Below, in pieces: positions 43,121-51,420 of a stretch of 64,000 nt of DNA; positions within the stretch are counted from its first letter, which is position 1; each line of letters opens with the position of its first letter. This DNA comes from IDS-8 sp040902105 (GTDB taxonomy: Bacteria > Pseudomonadota > Gammaproteobacteria > Steroidobacterales > Woeseiaceae). Under the pieces are notes generated by a model. It ran no database searches and was not told where the DNA came from. It worked only from the letters and a program-made list of their open reading frames with translations. The stretch is taken from the NCBI GenBank assembly GCA_040902105.1, contig JBBDXW010000063.1, positions 17,745-81,744 on the forward strand. Reading direction: 5' to 3'. The translations under genes were made by a program, and so were the position numbers.

Positions 43121-43899
43121 CTGCACCGCACACAGCGCGCAAACGCTTCGGCCAGCATTTTCTTACCTCACTGGAAACGATCGAGCGCATCGTCGCCGCA
43201 ATCGCTGCACGTGCCGGCGACGTCGTCGTCGAGATAGGCCCCGGCCGCGGGGCGATCACCGCAGGACTCGCGAAATCCGGCGCTACCGTTCACGCCATCG
43301 AATTCGATCGCGATCTGACCCCCCGGCTACGGCAGAACTACCAGCACCTTGACAATGTATTCATTCACGAAGCGGACGCGCTCAGGTTCGACTACGCAGG
43401 CCTGGGCGATGCGCTGCGGATCGTCGGCAACCTCCCCTACAACATTTCAACGCCGTTACTGTTCCGCATGATCGAATTCGCAACTTCCGTTCAGGATCTG
43501 CATTTCATGCTGCAAAAAGAAGTCGTCGACAGAATAACCGCATCTCCCGGCACCAAAGCGTACGGAAGGCTCACCATCATGCTGGGCTCCCGTCTCCACG
43601 CGGAGCCGCTCTTCGACGTGCCGGCATCCGCCTTCCAGCCGCCGCCCAGAGTCACCTCTTCCGTCGTGCGGCTGTGGCCGAGACCCGCCGGCGAATTGAC
43701 CATTGTCAATGCGGCGCTGATGTCGCGCATTGTCGCGCAGGCGTTCAGCCAACGGCGCAAGACCTTGCGTAACGCGCTTAGGGCGAGCGTGGCTCCGGAC
43801 GACCTCAGCGCCGTGCACATCGACGCCGGAGCGCGAGCCGAAGAAGTGCCCGTAGAGGCCTGGGTGGCGCTCGCCAATCGCCTTTCGACGCAGGCTTGA
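43117..43899 (+). CDS. rsmA: 16S rRNA dimethyladenosine methyltransferase
   Basis: 260 aa. 'KRFGQHFLTSLETIERIV', SAM site 'VVEIGPGRGAITAGLA', 'IVGNLPYNISTPLL' (catalytic NLPY) and 'VAQAFSQRRKTLRNAL' are all KsgA features. It dimethylates the two adenines of helix 45 in the small ribosomal subunit. The start overlaps pdxA by 4 nt; 133 nt separate it from apaG. Confidence 0.97.
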   Translation: MTAPHTARKRFGQHFLTSLETIERIVAAIAARAGDVVVEIGPGRGAITAGLAKSGATVHAIEFDRDLTPRLRQNYQHLDNVFIHEADALRFDYAGLGDALRIVGNLPYNISTPLLFRMIEFATSVQDLHFMLQKEVVDRITASPGTKAYGRLTIMLGSRLHAEPLFDVPASAFQPPPRVTSSVVRLWPRPAGELTIVNAALMSRIVAQAFSQRRKTLRNALRASVAPDDLSAVHIDAGARAEEVPVEAWVALANRLSTQA

Positions 43900-44032
43900 T
43901 GGGTAATCCGCGCCACCGCGGCCCGCGAATCGCGATAGAATGGGACCACGTCGAGTCCTCGACGGCCGGTGATGATTGGCGTTACTGCAAGCGAAAACAA
44001 CAGTGTGAAAAACGTAAAATGACGCAGAACGA

Positions 44033-44413
44033 ATGACCAGAAACGACTTCGAAATCAGCATCGAGGTGGCGACCGACTACGTCGACGACCAGTCCGAGCC
44101 TGACATCGGGCGTTACGTATTTGCCTACACAATTACGATATCGAACAAGGGCAATGTGCCGGCAAAACTCTTGAGCCGCCACTGGCTGATCACGGACGCA
44201 AACGGCAAGGTTCAGGAAGTTCGCGGGGACGGCGTAGTCGGCGAACAGCCGCATCTCAATCCCGGCGAAAAATTTCGTTATTCGAGCGGCGCGGTCCTCG
44301 AAACTCCGGTCGGCGCGATGCAGGGAACCTATCGCATGCAAGCGGACAACGGCATCAGCTTCGACGCGCCGATTCCCCCATTTACGCTGGCCGTACCGGG
44401 TGTTCTGCACTAG
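44033..44413 (+). CDS. apaG: ApaG (DUF525 fibronectin-fold protein)
   Basis: 126 aa. 'FAYTITISNKGNVPAKLLSR', 'HWLITDANGKVQEVRGDGVV' and 'GEQPHLNPGEKFRYSSG' identify ApaG; the GxGxxG-like 'RGDGVVGEQP' stretch is its conserved signature. Function in bacteria is not settled. It lies 5 nt before apaH, its normal partner. Confidence 0.96.
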   Translation: MTRNDFEISIEVATDYVDDQSEPDIGRYVFAYTITISNKGNVPAKLLSRHWLITDANGKVQEVRGDGVVGEQPHLNPGEKFRYSSGAVLETPVGAMQGTYRMQADNGISFDAPIPPFTLAVPGVLH

Positions 44414-44418
44414 ATGCC

Positions 44419-45243
44419 ATGGCGGTCTACGCGATCGGCGACATCCAGGGCTGCTACGATCCGTTTCGGCGTTTACTCGACAAGCTCGCGTTCGATCCCG
44501 ATGCAGACCGCCTGTGGCTGACCGGGGATCTCGTCAACCGCGGTCCCAAGTCGCTCAAGACCTTGCGCTTCGTGCGCAGCCTGGGCGATGCGGCGATCAC
44601 CGTCCTCGGCAACCATGACCTCCACGCCATCGCCGTCGCGAACAAGATCGGCCACGCACGCGAGCGCGAAGGCTCGCTCGCAAAATTGCTGCGCGCCGAG
44701 GACTGCGACGAGCTGATCGACTGGTTGCGCGAGCGGCCGCTGGCACACTTCAACGAAGACTTGAACGCCCTGATGGTGCATGCCGGCTTGCATCCGAAGT
44801 GGACGGTGAAAAAAACGCTGGCTCGGGCGGCCGAAGTCGAGGCCGCCTTGCAAAGCAGCGATTACCTCGATTTCCTGCCGAACCTGTACGGCAACTCGCC
44901 ATCCCGCTGGTCGGGCAAGCTGACCGGCAACAAGCGGCTTCGCTATATCGTGAACTGCCTGACGCGCATCCGCATGATCGACAAGGACGGCCGGATGGAC
45001 TATTCGCATAAAGGCCCGCCCGACAATGCGAGGAAAGGCCTGATCACCTGGTTCGACGTCCCCGATGCGCGCTGGCGGGGGACGCGGGTGGTTTTCGGGC
45101 ACTGGTCCGCGCTCGGCCTGATCGTCAGACCCGACATCATCGGTATCGATACCGGCTGCGTGTGGAAACGCGAGCTCACCGCCGTGCACCTCGACAATCG
45201 GCCGAAGATCGTGCAGGTCGACTGCGGGAAAAAATCCCAATGA
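44419..45243 (+). CDS. apaH: Bis(5'-nucleosyl)-tetraphosphatase, symmetrical
   Basis: 274 aa. The metallophosphatase motifs are intact: 'YAIGDIQGCYDPF', 'LTGDLVNRGPKSL' and 'VLGNHDLHAIAV', with a later 'MVHAGLHPKW'. It splits diadenosine tetraphosphate (Ap4A) to two ADP and also decaps Np4-capped RNA. Its stop overlaps the first gene of the kynurenine cluster by 4 nt (ATGA), so that cluster is translationally tied to apaH. Confidence 0.96.
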   Translation: MAVYAIGDIQGCYDPFRRLLDKLAFDPDADRLWLTGDLVNRGPKSLKTLRFVRSLGDAAITVLGNHDLHAIAVANKIGHAREREGSLAKLLRAEDCDELIDWLRERPLAHFNEDLNALMVHAGLHPKWTVKKTLARAAEVEAALQSSDYLDFLPNLYGNSPSRWSGKLTGNKRLRYIVNCLTRIRMIDKDGRMDYSHKGPPDNARKGLITWFDVPDARWRGTRVVFGHWSALGLIVRPDIIGIDTGCVWKRELTAVHLDNRPKIVQVDCGKKSQ

Positions 45244-45677
45244 GCGGCAAGAAGGGTATTTTTGCGAGCGGCGCGGCGCCGCCGGCAGGTTCTTACCCGC
45301 ACGCTCGCAAGGCCGGGAAGCTGCTGTTTCTGTCCGGAATCGGCCCCCGGCCGGCCGATGGCGGCCCGATTCCGGGCACGACCTTCGACGCGGGCGGGTC
45401 CGTGCTCGATTACGATATCGAAACGCAGTGTCACGCGGTATTCAGGAATGTGCGAGCCGTGCTCGACAGCGCAGGAGCCGCGCTCGAAGACCTGGTCGAC
45501 GTTACGGTGTACCTGACCAACATCGAGCGCGATTTCAAAACGTTCAATCGAGTCTACGCAGAATATTTTCCGCAAGAAGGTCCGTGCCGTACGACCGTCG
45601 AGGTCAACCGCCTGCCGACGCCGATCGCCATCGAACTCAAGTGCATCGCGCGCATAGCCGACTCCCCCGCCGACTGA
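45240..45677 (+). CDS. RidA-family protein, probable 2-aminomuconate deaminase
   Basis: 145 aa from ATG 45240. RidA/YjgF fold: 'AGSYPHARKAGKLLFLSGIG', 'VDVTVYLTNIERDFKTFNRV' and 'CRTTVEVNRLPTPIAIELKC'. The next four genes cover the step from kynurenine to 2-aminomuconate semialdehyde, so the likely job is deamination of 2-aminomuconate, as for AmnD/NbaF-type proteins of 2-nitrobenzoate and tryptophan degraders. A general enamine deaminase is the alternative. The overlap with apaH makes the ATG choice secure. Confidence 0.8.
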   Translation: MSGKKGIFASGAAPPAGSYPHARKAGKLLFLSGIGPRPADGGPIPGTTFDAGGSVLDYDIETQCHAVFRNVRAVLDSAGAALEDLVDVTVYLTNIERDFKTFNRVYAEYFPQEGPCRTTVEVNRLPTPIAIELKCIARIADSPAD

Positions 45678-45693
45678 CATCGAGGACAGAGAT

Positions 45694-46212
45694 GTGCAAT
45701 CGCTGACAGCATTCAATTTCCAGAAATGGATCGACGAGCACCGGCACTTGCTGAAGCCTCCGGTATGCAATCAGAAGGTCTTCGATGACGACGATTTCAT
45801 CGTCATGATCGTCGGCGGACCGAACTCCCGCAAGGACTATCACTACGACGAAGGCCCGGAGTTTTTCTATCAACTCGAAGGCGACATGCTGCTGAAGACG
45901 GTACAGGATGATCGGCGCCTCGACATTCCGATTCGCACCGGCGAGATCCTGCTCCTACCTCCGAAAGTGCCGCATTCACCGCAACGCTTCGCGGACACGG
46001 TCGGCCTTGTTGTCGAGCGCAAGCGGCTGCCGCAAGAACTCGACGGCTTTATATGGTTTTGCGACAACTGCGATCACAGGCTCTACGAAGAGTACACGCA
46101 CGTGAGCGACATCGTCGGGCAACTGCCGCCGATCTTCGAGCGCTTCTACGGCTCGGTCGAGAACCGGACCTGCGGCAACTGCGGCACCGTCATGCCGGTC
46201 CCGGCAAAGTAA
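45694..46212 (+). CDS. nbaC: 3-hydroxyanthranilate 3,4-dioxygenase
   Basis: 172 aa from GTG 45694, with GAGG 8 nt upstream; the ATG two bases earlier meets a stop after four codons. The cupin iron site is seen in 'KDYHYDEGPEFFYQLEGDML' and the later 'PPKVPHSPQRFAD'. A C-terminal rubredoxin-like knuckle (CDNC and CGNC) is typical of bacterial forms. It opens the ring of 3-hydroxyanthranilate to 2-amino-3-carboxymuconate semialdehyde. Confidence 0.94.
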   Translation: MQSLTAFNFQKWIDEHRHLLKPPVCNQKVFDDDDFIVMIVGGPNSRKDYHYDEGPEFFYQLEGDMLLKTVQDDRRLDIPIRTGEILLLPPKVPHSPQRFADTVGLVVERKRLPQELDGFIWFCDNCDHRLYEEYTHVSDIVGQLPPIFERFYGSVENRTCGNCGTVMPVPAK

Positions 46213-46255
46213 GGGCAGGGGTAGTAGTGATGATCGTGGCCGCATGCGGGCGATT

Positions 46256-47266
46256 ATGCTGAAGATCGACATGCACACTCACATTCTCCCGCCACACTGG
46301 CCGGATCTCGGTCAACGCTTCGGCTACCGGGGTTTCGTTCAGCTCGAGCATCACGGACCCGGTTGTGCGCGAATGATGATTGACGGCAAGGAGTTTCGCG
46401 AAATCGAGGCGAACTGCTGGGACCCCGCGGTCCGTCTTGCCGACTGCGATGCCAGCGGCGTCACGGTGCAGGTTCTGTCGACCGTGCCCGTCATGTTCAG
46501 TTACTGGGCGAAAGCGGAACACACGGCGGAACTCGCCAGAATCCTGAATGACCACATCGCATCGCTGGTGCACGAGCAGCCGCGGCGTTTTGTCGGGCTC
46601 GGCACGCTGCCGATGCAGGATGCCGACCTGTCGATGCGCGAGCTCGAGCGGTGCTGCGGACCGCTGGGGCTCCGCGGCGTGCAGATCGGCTCGCACGTGA
46701 ACGGCTGGAACCTCGACGACGAGCGAATTTTCCCTGTGCTCGAGGCCGCCGCAGAACTTGGCGCGGCAGTATTCGTGCATCCCTGGCAGATGCTCGGTCG
46801 CGAGCGCATGGGGCTCTACTGGCTGCCGTGGCTCGTCGGCATGCCCGCGGAAACAGCCCTGTCGATCTGTTCCTTCATCTTCGGCGGGGTGTTCGAAAGA
46901 CTGCCGACGCTACGCGTGGCCTTCGCACATGGCGGGGGCGCCTTTCCCGGGATCATCGGCCGACTCGAGCATGGCTTCAACGTTCGGCCCGATGTGGTCG
47001 CCACCAACAATGAACGTAATCCGAGAGAATACCTGGGGCGGTTTTACGTCGACTCGCTCGTACACGAACCGGCGATGCTCCATTACATGATCGGCTTGCT
47101 GGGCGCGAAATCGATAGCACTCGGCAGCGACTATCCGTTTCCGCTTGGAGAACGTCATCCCGGGAAGATGATCGAATCCATGAACCTGGACCCGCAGACC
47201 CGTGACGCCCTCCTCGCCGGCACCGCGCTGGAGTGGTTGAACCTGCGGCGGGATGACTTCGTGTGA
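46256..47266 (+). CDS. nbaD: 2-amino-3-carboxymuconate-6-semialdehyde decarboxylase
   Basis: 336 aa from ATG 46256 (MLKIDMHTHILPPHW); an in-frame ATG at 46244 is also possible. Amidohydrolase fold with zinc ligands in 'DMHTHILP', 'VFVHPWQMLGRERMG' and 'VAFAHGGGAFPGIIGR', and Asp in 'ALGSDYPFPLGE'. It diverts aminocarboxymuconate semialdehyde to 2-aminomuconate semialdehyde rather than quinolinate, so this cluster is for breakdown more than NAD synthesis. The stop overlaps kynU (GTGA). Confidence 0.94.
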   Translation: MLKIDMHTHILPPHWPDLGQRFGYRGFVQLEHHGPGCARMMIDGKEFREIEANCWDPAVRLADCDASGVTVQVLSTVPVMFSYWAKAEHTAELARILNDHIASLVHEQPRRFVGLGTLPMQDADLSMRELERCCGPLGLRGVQIGSHVNGWNLDDERIFPVLEAAAELGAAVFVHPWQMLGRERMGLYWLPWLVGMPAETALSICSFIFGGVFERLPTLRVAFAHGGGAFPGIIGRLEHGFNVRPDVVATNNERNPREYLGRFYVDSLVHEPAMLHYMIGLLGAKSIALGSDYPFPLGERHPGKMIESMNLDPQTRDALLAGTALEWLNLRRDDFV

Positions 47267-48549
47267 CGCAGGGCTTCGACACGCAGCGCGATTGCGCATT
47301 ATCGATGGACGGCTCCGACGAGCTCGCGCCGTTTCGCGAACGGTTCAATTTCCCCGAAGGCGCGCATGGGGGTCGCCCGGTTTACCTCTGCGGGCACTCT
47401 CTCGGACTGCAGCCGAAAGACGCCGTGCGCTGCGTCCAGGAAGAACTCGACGACTGGGGCCGGCTGGGTGTCGAGGGACATTTCACGTCGCGGCGGCCAT
47501 GGCTGCCGTATCATCGCTTCGCGACTCCGGGTCTTGCTGCGCTGACCGGCGCAAATGACGACGAAGTGGTCGCGATGAACACACTGACGGTCAACCTGCA
47601 CCTGCTGATGATGACGTTTTACCGCCCGACCGCCTCCCGCCACAAAATCCTGATCGAGTCGACGGCGTTTCCGTCGGACCGCTTTGCCGCAATGTCGCAG
47701 ATTCGCCTGCGGGGATTCGACCCGTCACAGGCCTTGCTCGAATGGAAACCGCGCGAGCACGACCACCGGCTTGATATCGACGACCTGCAACGCATCCTCG
47801 ACGAGTCTGGCGGGGAAATCGCATTGCTGTTGCTGCCGGGTGTCCAGTATTACAACGGGCAGCTGCTCGACATGAAAGACCTGTGCGCGCGCGCAAGAGC
47901 AAAGGGTTGTGCTGTCGGGCTGGATCTTGCGCACGCTATTGGCAATGTGCCGCTTTCGCTGCACGACTGGGCGCCGGACTTCGCTGCCTGGTGCAGTTAC
48001 AAGTACCTGAATGGAGGCCCTGGCGCAGTGGGTGGTGCCTTCGTGCATGCGCGTCATCTCGGTGGCGACGGTTCCGCGCAACTGCTGGGTTGGTGGGGCC
48101 ACGCGGAAGAGACCCGCTTCGACATGGCTCCGACGTTCGCACCCGCGAAAGGCGCGGAGCTGTGGCAACTCAGCAATCCACCTATCCTCTCGCTGGCGCC
48201 TGTCCTTGCGTCGCTGAAAATTTTCGATGAAGCCGGCATCGGCAGACTGAGGGACAAGTCCCTGCGGCTGACGGCCTACCTCGCCTGGCTGCTCGAGCGA
48301 CACCTGAAGGGACGGATCAGGCTCATTACGCCAGCGGAAGCGCGCGGCTCCCAGTTATCCCTGACCGTAACAGGATCCGGCCCGGGCGCACGAGACGTTT
48401 TCCGGAACCTTGTGCTGCAGGATGTATTCGCCGACTGGCGCGAACCGAACGTAATTCGCGTCGCCGCGGCGCCGCTTTACAACACATTTTCGGATGTCTT
48501 TGACTTTGTGCAACGCCTGCAGTCGGCGATGGAAGGTCGCGCACACTGA
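47263..48549 (+). CDS. kynU: Kynureninase
   Basis: 428 aa from GTG 47263. PLP enzyme of fold type I: 'VYLCGHSLGLQPKDAVRCVQ', 'NTLTVNLHLLMMTFYRPT', 'GLDLAHAIGNVPLSLHDWAP' and the PLP lysine in 'WCSYKYLNGGPGAVGG'. It cleaves 3-hydroxykynurenine to 3-hydroxyanthranilate and alanine. Overlap with the decarboxylase gene before it and a 2-nt gap to kmo show one operon. Confidence 0.96.
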   Translation: MTQGFDTQRDCALSMDGSDELAPFRERFNFPEGAHGGRPVYLCGHSLGLQPKDAVRCVQEELDDWGRLGVEGHFTSRRPWLPYHRFATPGLAALTGANDDEVVAMNTLTVNLHLLMMTFYRPTASRHKILIESTAFPSDRFAAMSQIRLRGFDPSQALLEWKPREHDHRLDIDDLQRILDESGGEIALLLLPGVQYYNGQLLDMKDLCARARAKGCAVGLDLAHAIGNVPLSLHDWAPDFAAWCSYKYLNGGPGAVGGAFVHARHLGGDGSAQLLGWWGHAEETRFDMAPTFAPAKGAELWQLSNPPILSLAPVLASLKIFDEAGIGRLRDKSLRLTAYLAWLLERHLKGRIRLITPAEARGSQLSLTVTGSGPGARDVFRNLVLQDVFADWREPNVIRVAAAPLYNTFSDVFDFVQRLQSAMEGRAH

Positions 48550-48551
48550 CA

Positions 48552-49931
48552 ATGGGTGTATCGGCGAAAGAGGTCACCGTAATTGGCGCGGGACTGTGCG
48601 GCAGCCTGATCGCGATCATGCTCAAGCGACGCGGTCTCGGCGTGTCGCTGCTCGAACGCTGCGCGGACCCCCGCACCAGCACCGCCATCGCCGGACGAAG
48701 CATAAATCTCGCCTTGTCCACGCGAGGAATCCGTGCCCTGCAGAATGCTGGCATTTTTTCCAACGTCGAACCACTGCTCATGCCCATGCGCGGGCGCCTG
48801 ATCCACGCGGAAGACGGAACGACCGAGCTGCAACCATACGGCCAAACCAAAGAAGAACAGATTCATTCCGTATCGCGCGCAGAACTGAATCGCATATTGA
48901 TCGACACCGCTCACGTCGACTGCGGGATACGGATACGTTTTCAGCAGGAGGCCATCGACTACGACGGCAGTGGCTGCAATCTGCACATGCTCGACCTGGT
49001 GGAGCGATGCAACTATGAGTTGCATGCCCGGCCCATTATTGCCGCCGACGGCGCCGGCTCGGCGATTCGACGATCCTTGAGCAGTGCGGCAGCGACCGAA
49101 GCAGCAATTGGCGCAACAGAATCGATATTGCCGCACGGATACAAGGAGCTTTCGATACCGGCCGGGCCTGGCGGGCGCCACCAACTCGATCCCGGCGCGC
49201 TGCACATCTGGCCACGCGGTGGGTTCATGTTGATTGCATTGCCCAATCCAGGCGGCGATTTTACCTTGACGCTTTTCTTGCCGAACGACGGCAAAGAGAG
49301 TTTTTCGACACTCACCACCGCAGCCGAAGTAACAACGTTTTTTGGCAGGTACTTTGCGGATGTCATGCCGTTAATCCCGGATCTTACGAAATCCTTTCTG
49401 GGCAACCCGCTGGGGATTCTCGGTACAGTGCGCTGTCGCCACTGGCACAACGGGGGCAAGCTGCTCCTGATCGGCGACGCCGCGCATGCGATCGTGCCGT
49501 TTCACGGGCAGGGAATGAATCTGGCGTTCGAAGACTGTGTGCTGCTGGATCGAATCGTCTGCGATGGATCGGGTGACTGGGCCGAAGCGTTTGCCGGGTT
49601 CGAGAAGCAGCAGCTCGACAATGCCAACGCCATTGCAGACATGGCGCTGGAAAATTATGTCGAAATGCGCGACACGGTGCGGGACCCCAAGTTCAAACTG
49701 CGCAAGGAACTTTCCTTCGAACTCGAGCGCCGCCTGCCGGGTCGCTTCATACCGAGGTACTCGATGGTGATGTTCCACGACGAGATCCCTTATGCCGTGG
49801 CACAAGCGCGCGGAGCGTTGCAGCAGGAGCTGCTGGACGAATTGATGCAGAATGCCGGGAACCTGGCGGAGATCGATATCGATGCTGCCGAAGTGCTGGT
49901 GCGTGAAAGACTGCCGAGGCTTCGTTCCTAG
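48552..49931 (+). CDS. kmo: Kynurenine 3-monooxygenase
   Basis: 459 aa. FAD-binding start 'VTVIGAGLCGSLIAIMLKRR', the family signature 'AGRSINLALSTRGIRAL' and the second FAD motif 'LLIGDAAHAIVPFHGQGMNL'. It hydroxylates kynurenine with NADPH and O2. A C-terminal hydrophobic segment is not obvious, unlike the eukaryotic membrane form. Its stop TAG is part of the CTAG at the left end of the adjoining palindromic element. Confidence 0.95.
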   Translation: MGVSAKEVTVIGAGLCGSLIAIMLKRRGLGVSLLERCADPRTSTAIAGRSINLALSTRGIRALQNAGIFSNVEPLLMPMRGRLIHAEDGTTELQPYGQTKEEQIHSVSRAELNRILIDTAHVDCGIRIRFQQEAIDYDGSGCNLHMLDLVERCNYELHARPIIAADGAGSAIRRSLSSAAATEAAIGATESILPHGYKELSIPAGPGGRHQLDPGALHIWPRGGFMLIALPNPGGDFTLTLFLPNDGKESFSTLTTAAEVTTFFGRYFADVMPLIPDLTKSFLGNPLGILGTVRCRHWHNGGKLLLIGDAAHAIVPFHGQGMNLAFEDCVLLDRIVCDGSGDWAEAFAGFEKQQLDNANAIADMALENYVEMRDTVRDPKFKLRKELSFELERRLPGRFIPRYSMVMFHDEIPYAVAQARGALQQELLDELMQNAGNLAEIDIDAAEVLVRERLPRLRS

Positions 49932-50124
49932 CCTGCACTATTCATGAACGGTTGAACCAGGTGGTTGGCGAAGCCTCGCTTGGGGGGAGGGCTTTCCAGG
50001 AACGCCGTGAACCCATCTATGGGGGCTTCGCACAGACATCCCTGTTTGTGACGATCCTGGAAAGCCCTCCCCCCAAGCGAGGCTCCGCTGAAACGTTGTG
50101 CCGTTCATGAATAATGCAGGCTAG
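49928..50124. mobile_element. CTAG-bounded palindromic MITE-like element, copy B
   Basis: 197 bp. The ends are CTAGCCTGCACTATTCATGA and its complement (24 bp, one mismatch). Perfect 29-bp inner arms lie at 49973-50001 and 50055-50083, with a small hairpin CACAGACA-TCCC-TGTTTGTG between. Copy A at 10142 shares this design. It lies exactly between the convergent kmo and folA, whose stop codons are the two terminal CTAGs. Confidence 0.88.
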
Positions 50125-50612
50125 AAGTCGCGGCGCCCCAGGGTCTCAAAGGTAAACGCCACGGGTCGTTCATTCGTCGCCGGATATTCCTCCGACGACA
50201 CGACTTGCCAATCCTCCGGCCGCAAAGCGGGAAAAAATGCATCGCCCTCGATAAACGCGTGCACGCGCGTCATGTGGATGCGTTGCGTGCGCGGCAGAAA
50301 GTGTTCGTAAACCCGCTCGCCGCCGACGATCATGACCTCGTCGGCCCCGGCAGCCAGCGAGAGCGCCTCGTCCGGAGATCGTGCCACCTCGCAGCCTTCG
50401 ATTCCCGGACCTTTCCGCCCGCTGATGACGATATTGCGGCGGCCGGGCAGCGGGCGTCCGATCGAATCAAAGGTCCGCCGTCCCATCACGATGGGCTTGC
50501 CCATGGTCAACAACCTGAAACGCCTCAAGTCTTCCGGCAAACGCCACGGCAGTTTTCCCTGCCGGCCGATGACGTTGTTGGTCGACGCCGCGACGACGAT
50601 GGTCACTTGCAT
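50121..50612 (-). CDS. folA: Dihydrofolate reductase
   Basis: 163 aa. 'TIVVAASTNNVIGRQGKLPW', catalytic Asp in 'LPEDLRRFR', 'PIVMGRRTFDSIGRPLPGR' and 'ADEVMIVGGERVYEHFL' are DHFR signatures. It regenerates tetrahydrofolate after the thymidylate synthase reaction, and thyA lies 12 nt upstream in the same operon. The TAG stop is inside the terminal CTAG of the palindromic element. Confidence 0.97.
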   Translation of the reverse strand: MQVTIVVAASTNNVIGRQGKLPWRLPEDLRRFRLLTMGKPIVMGRRTFDSIGRPLPGRRNIVISGRKGPGIEGCEVARSPDEALSLAAGADEVMIVGGERVYEHFLPRTQRIHMTRVHAFIEGDAFFPALRPEDWQVVSSEEYPATNERPVAFTFETLGRRDF

Positions 50613-50624
50613 TGGAATCGGCGC

Positions 50625-51419
50625 TCAGACCGCGACGTCGGCCCGCAGGTGCGGATGCGATTCGTAATTGAGTATTTCGAAGTCTTCGAACCGGTAATCG
50701 AACAGGCTGTCCGGACGGCGCGAGATCACGAGGCGCGGCAACGCGTGCGGCTCGCGGCGCAGTTGCACATCCGCCTGTTCGAGGTGATTCCGGTACAAGT
50801 GACAATCGCCGCCGGTCCAGATGAATTCGCCTACCCTGAACCCGGTCTGTTGCGCGACCATGTGGGTCAACAGGGCATAGGAGGCTATGTTGAACGGCAC
50901 GCCGAGGAAGATGTCCGCGCTGCGTTGATAGAGCTGACAGGACAAGCGGCCATCGGCAACGTAAAACTGAAACAGGCAGTGGCACGGAGGCAGCGCCATC
51001 CTGTCGAGGTCGCCGACGTTCCAGGCACTGACGATCATGCGGCGCGAATCGGGATTCTCGCGCAGTCTTGTCACGACGTCGGTGATCTGGTCGATGGTCG
51101 TGCCGTCCGCCGCCGGCCAGCTTCGCCATTGGACGCCGTAAACGGGCCCGAGGTCACCGTCCTCGTTCGCCCAGGCGTCCCAGATCGACACGCCGTGGTC
51201 CTTGAGATAACGAATGTTCGAGTCGCCGTTCAGAAACCACAGCAACTCGTAAATGATCGAGCGCAGGTGCACCTTCTTGGTGGTGACCAGCGGAAATCCG
51301 TCTTCGAGGTTGAACCGCATCTGGTAACCGAAAGCGCTCAGGGTACCCGTGCCGGTGCGATCCCCCTTGGCGGCTCCCTGTTCGCGCACATGCCGCATCA
51401 TCGCCAGGTACTGATGCAT
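50625..51419 (-). CDS. thyA: Thymidylate synthase
   Basis: 264 aa from ATG 51419, the same length as in E. coli. Catalytic Cys146 is in 'MALPPCHCLFQFYV'; 'KGDRTGTGTLSAFGYQMRF' and 'PVYGVQWRSW' are conserved, and 'LYQRSADIFLGVPFNIASYA' holds the phosphate arginine. It makes dTMP with methylene-tetrahydrofolate. It starts one base after the lgt stop, forming lgt-thyA-folA. Confidence 0.97.
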   Translation of the reverse strand: MHQYLAMMRHVREQGAAKGDRTGTGTLSAFGYQMRFNLEDGFPLVTTKKVHLRSIIYELLWFLNGDSNIRYLKDHGVSIWDAWANEDGDLGPVYGVQWRSWPAADGTTIDQITDVVTRLRENPDSRRMIVSAWNVGDLDRMALPPCHCLFQFYVADGRLSCQLYQRSADIFLGVPFNIASYALLTHMVAQQTGFRVGEFIWTGGDCHLYRNHLEQADVQLRREPHALPRLVISRRPDSLFDYRFEDFEILNYESHPHLRADVAV

Positions 51420-51420
51420 G

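Noticed and set aside
40790..43126. A 778-codon open frame antisense to surA and pdxA
   Set aside because: It mirrors two clearly conserved genes, has no recognisable domain, and long antisense frames are expected in high-GC codon usage.
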